A DNA stretch of 27,417 bases. Source: Davidsoniella eucalypti (taxonomy: Eukaryota; Ascomycota; Sordariomycetes; Microascales; Ceratocystidaceae). Numbering within the stretch: position 1 is the first letter of the stretch; each line of letters opens with the position of its first letter. The notes under the pieces are model-generated. The model saw only the letters and a list, made by a program, of their open reading frames with translations. It was not told the DNA's origin and did no database searches. Below are positions 10,612 through 17,749 of this stretch, piece after piece. The stretch spans positions 10,599-38,015 of the forward strand of contig RMBW01000210.1 of NCBI GenBank assembly GCA_004009845.1. Direction: 5' to 3'. Position numbers and translations under genes: made by a program.

Positions 10612-11941
10612 AAAAATACTTAACAATCTTGACTTTTTGCGCGGCAAAGAACATCTGCTTGTTGAGACAAACAGACGCACTTGCCTGGTTTAGGACAGTA
10701 AACACGACGGATCCTACCGTCTGTCCTGGGCGAGGCTTGCGTAGGAGGCGCACTCTCGGGAGGGCCTCAATGCCATTGCTGTCGTAAAACTCTTCAGCAA
10801 AGTTGTCGATCTCGTCAAGACGCATACCGTGCATCACGAGACGTTGCCAGTTCTCAGGCTCGATGCAGTCCTTCCAGCCCAAAGGCCGGAGGCGTGCCAG
10901 CCAGCTGTCCTTCGTCTTGAGGAGGCTGGCCTTCGCGGAGGCGCTGCTGCATGTGATGCTGATGTTGTTTTTCGAGGTCAACCTCACCTCAATGGCCTTC
11001 ATCGCTCCATCACAGTTAACCAAGTCACGGATGTGCTTGGGAGAGGGAATCTTGCCACCACCGATAAGCAGAAGCTTGTTGGTGCTCTGTGTAGACTGAA
11101 CAGAGGGGCGGGCTGGTTTGCGCGGTTTAACTTGTTGCCAACCTTTATCAGAGTCGACTGAGGTTGGGGCATTGGTCGTGTTTTTATGTTCGCCAGGCGT
11201 GGATGGCTGATTTGATTTTGTCGCGTCTTTGTTTGTCGCGTCTTTGTTTGTTGGTGTTGTTTTGTCGAGTGACGCGTCGCGAGGCGCGTCAGTGGTGTTG
11301 GTGATCGGTGTTGAAGCCGTCTTGGGAGGCGCAGATAAAGTAGCCTTCTTCGCCGCCTTCTTCTTCTTGTTGTTGTTGTTAATAATGTCACATTTCTTTG
11401 GCACCGCTGGTTGGAGTGGCGGTGTGACTGGCGTTTTCGTTATGGCAGAGTACAATGCCTTTGCTGAGGCCACCGTGGCCTTTGATGCATCTGCGATGAT
11501 GACTTTTGGAGGTGGTGATGGAGTGTCTGGTAAGTCAAGTTCCCCAAAACCTTCTGCAATCAGAATCTGCAGCGACTCAAACATCCTGTCTTGCGTTACT
11601 AATGATGCCATCTCACGCTTGACGATCGCGATACTTGCAGCGATCTTGGATTGTTTTGGATCAGGGCCGACCCAACGCGACAGTTCGAGGCCTTTCGCCT
11701 CGTGCAGCTTTTTCGCAGCAACCGGAGGAGAGCTTGGGAGCTCGATCTCCTCGATGCGGCGCTTGTTTTTATTGTTTTTGGTGATGGTGTTGTTGTTTTC
11801 GTCGGTCATTTCGCTATCGTACATGTGTGTTGGCACGAGGCTGATCGAGTCAGTTGAGAAGTTGGGGGTGACAGGGGGGCTATCGCAGTCTTGCGATGCT
11901 TCAATCGCCCTTAACGCATCGCGCATGGCTTGCGCCATCAT
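10604..11941 (-). CDS. LINE ORF1, family B (intact, 445 aa)
   Basis: Putative RNA-binding ORF1 protein of the family B LINE. The native start is one of two adjacent ATGs (11941 or 11938), chosen because the alignment with family A ORF1 begins here (FSTDS, LVPT, IEEIELPSSPPV). It has an Asn/Lys-rich tract (NNNNKKKKAAKK), a Thr-rich linker with a doubled NKDAT unit, and a C-terminal domain (GGGKIPSPKHIRDLV, RLRPLGWKDC, WQRLVMHGM) shared with family A. The C-terminal domain looks roughly 60% identical to family A; the N-terminal half is much more diverged. It ends in an 8-nt overlap with ORF2. No CCHC motif is seen. Confidence 0.82.
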   Translation of the reverse strand: MMAQAMRDALRAIEASQDCDSPPVTPNFSTDSISLVPTHMYDSEMTDENNNTITKNNKNKRRIEEIELPSSPPVAAKKLHEAKGLELSRWVGPDPKQSKIAASIAIVKREMASLVTQDRMFESLQILIAEGFGELDLPDTPSPPPKVIIADASKATVASAKALYSAITKTPVTPPLQPAVPKKCDIINNNNKKKKAAKKATLSAPPKTASTPITNTTDAPRDASLDKTTPTNKDATNKDATKSNQPSTPGEHKNTTNAPTSVDSDKGWQQVKPRKPARPSVQSTQSTNKLLLIGGGKIPSPKHIRDLVNCDGAMKAIEVRLTSKNNISITCSSASAKASLLKTKDSWLARLRPLGWKDCIEPENWQRLVMHGMRLDEIDNFAEEFYDSNGIEALPRVRLLRKPRPGQTVGSVVFTVLNQASASVCLNKQMFFAAQKVKIVKYFYD

Positions 11942-13210
11942 GCAAATGGTATTGATGGATTCGTCGAGATGAGGTGAGTATTTTAAAAGTGTTTTGAGAT
12001 GAATTCGAGCGAAAATGGTTGAAAGGTGCCACTTCGTCGAAAAGTGTGTAGGAGTGATCTCCAGCGGCTTGATGCCATTGCTGTAGGCAAACTCCTTCGC
12101 GAAGTTCGCGACTTCGGACTTGGGGACGCCGTGCATGACCAGCCGTTGCCAGTCTTCCGGTTCCACGCAGTCCTTCCAGCCGAGGGGGCGCAGTTTTGCA
12201 AGCCACGTGGTCTTGGTTGAGAGCAGGTGGCGCTTGGCCGTCTCACTGCAGCACTTGATCATGACATTGTTTTTCCGTGAGGTCCAAACCTCAATGGCTT
12301 TCATCTTTCCGTCATAGTTAACCAAGTCACGTATGTGCTTGGGGGAAGGAATCTTGCCACCACCGATAAGCATCAGCGTGGTGCTCTGTGTAGTCTTAAC
12401 AGAGGGGCTTGGACGTTTAGGGCGGGTCACCTTCTGCCAGCCTTCATCGGAGGCATCTGGGGCCGCGGCTTGCGGTTTTGTAGGGGGCGTCGCTTCGGTA
12501 GCTTGCGCCGGTTTGGTTGTAGTGATGGTTGTAGTCTTGGGCGGCGCAGTGGTAGCGGTCTCCGCAGGTGAGGTCGTGGCGTCAGTGACAGCCTTTGCCG
12601 GCTCAGCGACGGAAGAGGCAGGAGCCTTCTTCTTCTTCTTGTTCTTCTTCTTGTTGTTATTATCGATGTCTGCCTTCTTCGGCAGCGCTGGTGTGATTTG
12701 TGCGGGTTGGGTGGCCTTGACCACAGCAGAGAACAGTGCCTTGGATGAGGCAACTACGTCTGCGGGCGCAGCTTCAATCGCCTTTTGCTTTGGTAGCGGC
12801 GACGGCGTGTCTGGAATGTCCATGTCCGCCAGTTCCTGAGCAATCAGCAGCTGAAAGGTCTCGAATTTAGGGTTTAAAGAGACCAGAGTTGAGGCCCCAC
12901 GCATAATTTCTGCCACAGCGGCGGCAATGAGGGCGTCCGTGTTGTCAGGACCGACCCAGCGTGAAGCTTTCAGGCCCTTAGCCTCCTGGAATTTTTTTAG
13001 GGGGACTGGAGGGGAGCTTGGTAGCTCTACCTCCTCGAAACCACGTTTAACGGTGGTTTTTGTGTTGGTTGGGGTTAGGGTTTCAGTCCCGTGATTTGGA
13101 GTGGGGACAAGGCAGAGAGAGTCTGACGAAAAATTTTGAGAAGCGGGGTCTCCCATACAAATATCGTCGACTTCCATCGACGACAGCACCGCGAGTGTTG
13201 GTCGCGCCAT
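10604..13210 (-). CDS. Fused open frame: family A ORF1 (N-terminal part) + family B leader + family B ORF1
   Basis: An uninterrupted 868-codon frame from ATG 13210 to TAG 10604. Residues 1 to about 384 are family A ORF1 (MARPTLAVLSS through SNGIKPLE), unbroken and including the Lys/Asn tract and GGGKIPSPKHIRDLV domain. The next ~40 codons are the untranslated leader of family B, open by chance. The last 445 residues are a complete family B ORF1 with its own ATG at 11941. The two halves are recognisably homologous, so the product would be a tandem ORF1. Whether it is ever made as one protein is unknown. I treat the fusion as the result of a chimeric insertion, not as a designed gene. It also gives the best reference for an unbroken family A ORF1 N-terminus. 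Confidence 0.7.
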   Translation of the reverse strand: MARPTLAVLSSMEVDDICMGDPASQNFSSDSLCLVPTPNHGTETLTPTNTKTTVKRGFEEVELPSSPPVPLKKFQEAKGLKASRWVGPDNTDALIAAAVAEIMRGASTLVSLNPKFETFQLLIAQELADMDIPDTPSPLPKQKAIEAAPADVVASSKALFSAVVKATQPAQITPALPKKADIDNNNKKKNKKKKKAPASSVAEPAKAVTDATTSPAETATTAPPKTTTITTTKPAQATEATPPTKPQAAAPDASDEGWQKVTRPKRPSPSVKTTQSTTLMLIGGGKIPSPKHIRDLVNYDGKMKAIEVWTSRKNNVMIKCCSETAKRHLLSTKTTWLAKLRPLGWKDCVEPEDWQRLVMHGVPKSEVANFAKEFAYSNGIKPLEITPTHFSTKWHLSTIFARIHLKTLLKYSPHLDESINTICMMAQAMRDALRAIEASQDCDSPPVTPNFSTDSISLVPTHMYDSEMTDENNNTITKNNKNKRRIEEIELPSSPPVAAKKLHEAKGLELSRWVGPDPKQSKIAASIAIVKREMASLVTQDRMFESLQILIAEGFGELDLPDTPSPPPKVIIADASKATVASAKALYSAITKTPVTPPLQPAVPKKCDIINNNNKKKKAAKKATLSAPPKTASTPITNTTDAPRDASLDKTTPTNKDATNKDATKSNQPSTPGEHKNTTNAPTSVDSDKGWQQVKPRKPARPSVQSTQSTNKLLLIGGGKIPSPKHIRDLVNCDGAMKAIEVRLTSKNNISITCSSASAKASLLKTKDSWLARLRPLGWKDCIEPENWQRLVMHGMRLDEIDNFAEEFYDSNGIEALPRVRLLRKPRPGQTVGSVVFTVLNQASASVCLNKQMFFAAQKVKIVKYFYD
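11942..12054 (-). promoter_or_regulatory. Family B LINE 5' UTR (probable internal promoter)
   Basis: Leader of about 113 nt between the element's 5' end and ORF1-B. Three blocks are shared with the family A leader: CTCCTACAYACTTTTC at the very start, AAGTGGYACCTTTCAACC, and TTTTAAAATAC. The intervening bases differ, so the conserved blocks are the likely functional promoter or RNA elements (inference). Confidence 0.55.
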
Positions 13211-13325
13211 GGTGCATCCAGTATCAAAAGAGTCGTACGGATGAGGCGCGTATTTTAAAGGTAGATTGAGATGATTTGGGTCAGAAATGGTTGAAAGGTA
13301 CCACTTGTGGAAAAGTATGTAGGAG
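12055..13325 (-). mobile_element. Family A LINE 5' fragment fused to the family B 5' end
   Basis: Contains the complete family A 5' UTR and ORF1 up to the codons for GIKPLE, then stops at about 12059 where the family B leader begins. The orientation matches family B. The rest of family A (end of ORF1, ORF2, 3' end) is absent here. This is either an older family A copy interrupted by family B or a 5' chimera made during one reverse transcription event. Confidence 0.8.
13211..13325 (-). promoter_or_regulatory. Complete family A LINE 5' UTR
   Basis: The only full family A leader in the window, about 115 nt, from CTCCTACATACTTTTCC to the ORF1 ATG at 13210. It carries the same conserved blocks as the family B leader, including TTTAAAATACGCGCC. 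Five bases (13326-13330, GTTGA) separate it from the next plus-strand LINE. Confidence 0.55.
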
Positions 13326-13330
13326 GTTGA

Positions 13331-13750
13331 CGTGACTTGGTTAACTATGATGGAAAGATGAAAGCCATTGAGGTTTGGACCTCACGTAAGAACAATGTGA
13401 TGATCAAGTGCTGCAGCGAGACAGCCAAGCGCCACTTGCTCTCAACCAAGACCACGTGGCTCGCAAAACTGCGCCCCCTCGGCTGGAAGGACTACGTGGA
13501 ACCGGAAGACTGGCAACGGCTGGTCATGCACGGCGTCCCCAAGTCCGAAGTCGCGAACTTCGCGAAGGAGTTTGCCTACAGCAATGGCATCAAGCCGCTG
13601 GAGATGACCCGAGTCTTGGGCAAACCAAAGAAGGAACAACAGTGTGTATCCGTCGTATTCACTGTACGAACCCAACAAGAAGCGAAGCACTGCCTGACTC
13701 AGCCAGTCCACTTCGCCGCGAAGCATGTCACCATCGTTGAATATGTTTAG
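13331..13750 (+). pseudogene. LINE ORF1 C-terminal part (family A)
   Basis: Encodes only the conserved C-terminal domain of ORF1, from RDLVNYDGKMKAIEV to the IVEYV end, with TAG at 13748-13750. The frame is open but lacks the ORF1 start and the Lys/Asn-rich region. The last 8 nt overlap the ORF2 start. Confidence 0.85.
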
Positions 13751-16700
13751 GAAACTTACGATATTTCAGCACAATCAGGGAAAGCGTAAAGGCATTTTAG
13801 ATCATCTCTTTGAATTAGCAATAAGACAGGGAGTTGAGATATTGTGCATTCAGGAACCCTGGGTATGGCAAAAAGAAGGCAAATGGATTTTCCAGGACCA
13901 CCAAAACTTTCACACCGTCAAACCAGCTCTAACTTTGCTAACAAGACCAAGGGTCGTGACCTATATCCAAAAGGACATTGACTTCACAATAGAAAAGCCT
14001 CTCGACATCGCAAGCAGCGACTTTCAATGCATAAGACTTCATATCGACGCGCAACCATTATTGGTCAACCTCTACAACCATCCGACCCAGCCCCTTTTAC
14101 CGCACCCGCTTGTCCAGCAATGGCAGGTTGGGAATGGCATCATCGTCGGGGACTTCAACACCCATCATCCATGGTGGTCTGTGAACTGTGAGCAATCACA
14201 GCATGCAGATGAAGTCGTTGGTTGGTTGCAGAGGAACAATGCGGACTTGGTAGTGGATCCCGAGAATGCTCTGGTCAACAGAGGCACTTTCTTCACCACC
14301 AGGTCGCAGAAAACATCAATCATCGATCTCGCCTTCCTCACTGGGCAGATGAAGCAAACGAAAACTAGTTGGACGTGTGAAGGTCTCCATGGTTCGGATC
14401 ACCAGTGCATTAAGTTGCAGTTCCACGACGCCCGAAAAAACGAAAAAGAGAAGGAAAAAACAATATATAACTTGAAAAAAACGGACTGGAAACAGTTCAG
14501 AGAGAGCCTCCAAAAAAAGGAGGCAGTAGTATTAGAAAATCTCAAAAAAAGAGATACTCGACCGGATCTGGCGGCCATTTTGACCGCCGCCATCCAGGAT
14601 ACCTGCGCAGAGGTGATGCCGAAGGCCCGCATCTGCCCCCGGAGTAAGCCTTGGTGGAACGACGAACTCAAGCTATTGAGGAAGTCCTTCCTCAGGGCCG
14701 AACGACAATGGAAGAAGGATAAGATCTGTCTGACGGAGTACAAAGAAAAACGAAACAGGTATTTCCATGCCATTATCAAAACCAAAGCTAACTATTTCAA
14801 TTCTTTCTTAGAACAAGCAACCGGCGACGAAGTCTTCACTGCTATGAGATACACGAAACCCATAACCGACTCGTATATACAACCACTCGAGGAAAATGGT
14901 GTCAAGGCGGAGTCTTTCGACGACAAAGCTAAGATGCTACTGAATCTTGTGGGCGGCGAAAAAGGTGAGTCCCTTGAGGACGAAGACACTCTACCAATCC
15001 CACATCACGAGAACTCGAAATGGCCTTGGCCTAACATCTCTACCATTGAGATTGAAAGAGCTATCATGACCTCAAACCCTAAGAAGTCTGCTGGACCAGA
15101 TGGGATTAATTTCCAAATGATCCAAAATGCTTATAGGGCTATCCCCGAGGTCTTCCACTATGTCTACACGGAGCTATTCACTAAAGGACAGTGTCCTACG
15201 GTGTGGCGCCAGGGCATTGGAGTGATATTGAAAAAACCCAACAAGCCAGACTATTCCCGTATCAAGGCATATCGGATTATCACGCTGCTGAACTGCTTAG
15301 GTAAAGTATTGGAACGAATTTTTGCACAGAGACTTGGTTTCTTGGCTGCAACAAAGGACGACCTGCTTCACCCAACGCAGTTTGGCGGACGGAAACAACG
15401 ATCGACGATCGATGCAGCAATGGTTCTCATGGACCAAGTCAAGTCATGGAAAGAACAGGGCCTGAAATCGAGTATTGCACTACTTGATATCAAAGGCGCG
15501 TTCGACCATGTTAATAGGGATACCCTACTATGGCACTGCAGAGATCTAGGTCTTCCGAATAACTGCACCCAATGGATCGCAGCCTTCCTTCAAAAGAGGA
15601 AGGTCCAGATATGTTTTGATGGCAAACGAACAAACTTCTACACTATTGACCAAGGCATACCGCAAGGCAGCCCAATCTCCCCCATTCTGTTCTTGATTTA
15701 TTCGAGACTTATACACATCAACATCCCCAAATCCATCCCAGTTCATGGCATTCAGCTCTCATACATTGATGATATTCTGATTACGGTAGCTTCCAAAAGC
15801 TTTGCAAGAAATTGCAGAGCTCTAGAGGCCATCGTTGAAGATCTCACCAGGCAAGCCGACGATAGTTCCGTCGAGTTTGAGAGTTCCAAGACTGAGCTTC
15901 TGCATTTAACAAGGAGTAAAGCAGTAAGCAATGAACACATAGACGTCCTAGGGACGACAATACAACCGTCAGAGAAGATCAAGTGGCTAGGAATATGGCT
16001 AGACTGTCAGCTGAATTTCAGCGAGCATGTCCAAGACAGAACCCTTAAAGCAACCAGAACCCTAATGGGAATTCAACGGATTTCGCGGAAGTATAGCGGT
16101 CTAAGTGCGAAAGCAACTAGACAGCTGTACCAAGCTGTGATTCGTCCTATCATGGAATATGGTTCGATCCTCTGGTGGACCAAAATGAAGCCCATTTCCC
16201 TCAAGAAACACCTTGAAAAAGTACAAAGTTTGGCGATTTCCATGATGCTTGGCACCTACAAGCAGGCTCCGAAAAGGGCTTGTGAAATAGAGGCTGGCAT
16301 TAAACCAGTTGAGATCAACTTGGAATGGAATAACCTCAAGTACGGAACAAGACTTCTACAATTCCCTAAACACCACCCCATACGTCATTGCGCCCAACCC
16401 ACCAAGGACCATCTGAACTCGGAGTCTGACTTTGAGTCTCTTGGTATCTTGGGTCCCTACAAATTGAAGCGAGAGTCACAAGTGCAAGCAATTGCCGTGG
16501 ACATCAAGTACCTGATACCTTTCAAGGCACTTCAGCGAGCTAAAATTGTATGGGAGGCACCATGGGCCAAGCGTACCCCAATCACAACACATATCCCTAA
16601 AGTCAAAAAAGAAGAAGCAAAGGAAATCCACCTGGCAACCCTAGCAACCCTATGGTTGGGCGAAGCCTATTGTTTGTACACTGACGGGTCTATGGAGGGT

Positions 16701-17585
16701 GATAAATCCTCCTATGCCTTTGTCGATATGGACAATAAAACGGTGCGGTTTCAAGAGGCAAATGCCTTGGGTCCTTACACTGAGGTTGCAGACTGCGAAA
16801 GCTATGCGATCTACAGAGCCCTTTGCTACGTTCGAAAACTGCCACTACGGAAACGAATCCTGATCTTTGTCGATAGCCAAGCTGCCATCCAAAGAGTACG
16901 GAAGCCTGGTATATTCACGAACCTCATAGAGAAGCTAAACCTTCAGGACCTCGACACCAGTATAGAAATACACTGGTGCCCTGGACATGTAGGAATAGAA
17001 GGAAATGAGATAGTGGATAAGCTTGCAAAGGAGGCTCTTGAAAAAAGAGTATGCACCTCTATCGCAACCACTGGGTATATCAAGAAAAAGATTAAAGAGA
17101 ACATCTTCAACCTCTGGGACACACTAATCAACCGTGATATCGACAAACTTGGGAATCACTATCGGTCTCTTGGTAAGACAGGAGTGAGTGATCTGAAACC
17201 GATTGAGGGTGAGAAGAGGCTGACAACAGCCTACTATCAACTTCTAACGGGGAAGGGCGCTTACCTGCCGTACCTAAAGACCATAGGCAAGGTATCGAGT
17301 AGCATGTGTCGTCATTGTCAGCTGGACATTGAAACTATTCAGCACTTGGTGTTGGACTGTGATATGTGGCTTGAGCAAAGACAAGAGTTGAAAGACGTCT
17401 GCGATGGTGAGATAAAGATGGAAGATCTATTTAGTAAGGCGAAGCACCAGCAAGCCTTGCTAGTATTTCTGAAAAAAACAGGAATAGGGGGGAGAAACTG
17501 GGGAAGAGTGGAGGAAGTGACCAACGATGGTGTTGCCGGTGAGGGTGAACCAGTCGCACTTCGTGATGATTCGTGGTGTTGTTAA
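13743..17585 (+). CDS. LINE ORF2: EEP endonuclease, reverse transcriptase, RNase H (intact, second copy)
   Basis: A 1280-residue ORF2, the same length and domain order as the copy at 3087. The ATG is at 13743; six more codons are open upstream but lie in ORF1 and are not the native start. EEP residues (QEPW, GDFN, SDHQ), RT motifs (LDIKGAFD, GIPQGSP, YIDD), RNase H residues (YTDGS, ADCES, VDSQ, WCPGH) and the CX2CX8HX4C knuckle are all intact. Differences from the first copy are few and scattered, for example HLFELAI for HLFDLAI, RAERQWKK for RAERHWKK and FSKAKHQ for FSKTKHQ. It could supply active protein if transcribed, but the insertion itself lacks a 5' UTR promoter. Confidence 0.93.
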   Translation: MFRKLTIFQHNQGKRKGILDHLFELAIRQGVEILCIQEPWVWQKEGKWIFQDHQNFHTVKPALTLLTRPRVVTYIQKDIDFTIEKPLDIASSDFQCIRLHIDAQPLLVNLYNHPTQPLLPHPLVQQWQVGNGIIVGDFNTHHPWWSVNCEQSQHADEVVGWLQRNNADLVVDPENALVNRGTFFTTRSQKTSIIDLAFLTGQMKQTKTSWTCEGLHGSDHQCIKLQFHDARKNEKEKEKTIYNLKKTDWKQFRESLQKKEAVVLENLKKRDTRPDLAAILTAAIQDTCAEVMPKARICPRSKPWWNDELKLLRKSFLRAERQWKKDKICLTEYKEKRNRYFHAIIKTKANYFNSFLEQATGDEVFTAMRYTKPITDSYIQPLEENGVKAESFDDKAKMLLNLVGGEKGESLEDEDTLPIPHHENSKWPWPNISTIEIERAIMTSNPKKSAGPDGINFQMIQNAYRAIPEVFHYVYTELFTKGQCPTVWRQGIGVILKKPNKPDYSRIKAYRIITLLNCLGKVLERIFAQRLGFLAATKDDLLHPTQFGGRKQRSTIDAAMVLMDQVKSWKEQGLKSSIALLDIKGAFDHVNRDTLLWHCRDLGLPNNCTQWIAAFLQKRKVQICFDGKRTNFYTIDQGIPQGSPISPILFLIYSRLIHINIPKSIPVHGIQLSYIDDILITVASKSFARNCRALEAIVEDLTRQADDSSVEFESSKTELLHLTRSKAVSNEHIDVLGTTIQPSEKIKWLGIWLDCQLNFSEHVQDRTLKATRTLMGIQRISRKYSGLSAKATRQLYQAVIRPIMEYGSILWWTKMKPISLKKHLEKVQSLAISMMLGTYKQAPKRACEIEAGIKPVEINLEWNNLKYGTRLLQFPKHHPIRHCAQPTKDHLNSESDFESLGILGPYKLKRESQVQAIAVDIKYLIPFKALQRAKIVWEAPWAKRTPITTHIPKVKKEEAKEIHLATLATLWLGEAYCLYTDGSMEGDKSSYAFVDMDNKTVRFQEANALGPYTEVADCESYAIYRALCYVRKLPLRKRILIFVDSQAAIQRVRKPGIFTNLIEKLNLQDLDTSIEIHWCPGHVGIEGNEIVDKLAKEALEKRVCTSIATTGYIKKKIKENIFNLWDTLINRDIDKLGNHYRSLGKTGVSDLKPIEGEKRLTTAYYQLLTGKGAYLPYLKTIGKVSSSMCRHCQLDIETIQHLVLDCDMWLEQRQELKDVCDGEIKMEDLFSKAKHQQALLVFLKKTGIGGRNWGRVEEVTNDGVAGEGEPVALRDDSWCC

Positions 17586-17749
17586 TTTTCTTTGTGTTTT
17601 TCCTTATGTTTTTTATGTTTTGTGTTATGTTTCTACTTGTTTTCTGTTATGTTTTTATTGTTTTTATTGTTTTATTTGCTGTTTCTTTTACATCTTCATA
17701 GCTCTTTAGCTCCATAAGATTAATGAATTAAAAAAAAAAAAAAAAAAAA
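17586..17749 (+). other. LINE 3' UTR variant and poly(A) tail
   Basis: Same T-rich 3' UTR as the other copies, with a short tandem duplication (TTTTTATTG, near 17652-17670) and a changed stretch just after it (TTTGCTGTTTC). This marks the copy as a distinguishable subtype. It ends in 20 A residues. Confidence 0.8.

Larger units (their letters stand above)
7084..12054 (-). mobile_element. LINE, family B (divergent ORF1, shared ORF2), 3' end missing
   Basis: Minus-strand LINE with a complete 5' end (CTCCTACACACTTTTC, read from 12054 leftwards), ORF1 of a distinct type, and an ORF2 nearly identical to family A but frameshifted. The 3' terminus is missing: after an internal deletion near 7098 the element stops at 7084 against the poly(A) of the plus-strand LINE. 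Its 5' end is joined to a family A 5' fragment (12055-13325). Relative to the left-hand LINE it forms a tail-to-tail inverted repeat. Confidence 0.85.
13331..17749 (+). mobile_element. 5'-truncated Tad1-like LINE, family A, with intact ORF2
   Basis: Begins inside ORF1 at CGTGACTTGGTTAAC (codons for RDLVN) and runs through complete ORF2, 3' UTR and a 20-base poly(A) tail (17730-17749). The 5' UTR and most of ORF1 are lost, as expected for incomplete reverse transcription. It lies head-to-head with the family A fragment on its left. Its poly(A) directly abuts another LINE copy in the same direction. Confidence 0.9.

Noticed and set aside
11229..11972. A 247-codon open frame on the plus strand with long hydrophobic runs
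   Set aside because: It is antisense to LINE ORF1-B; the Leu/Phe runs come from the Lys/Asn codon tract on the other strand. Equivalent antisense frames occur opposite ORF1 at 2167-2673 and 12333-12839.
13060..13085. TTAGGG/CCCTAA motifs near 1937, 13070 and 26218 as possible telomeric repeats
   Set aside because: Only single hexamers occur; the first two lie in ORF1 coding sequence and the third in the gypsy gag leader region. There is no tandem telomere array.
17527..17709. A 60-codon plus-strand frame rich in Phe and Cys
   Set aside because: It overlaps the ORF2 end in another frame and the T-rich 3' UTR; the composition explains it.
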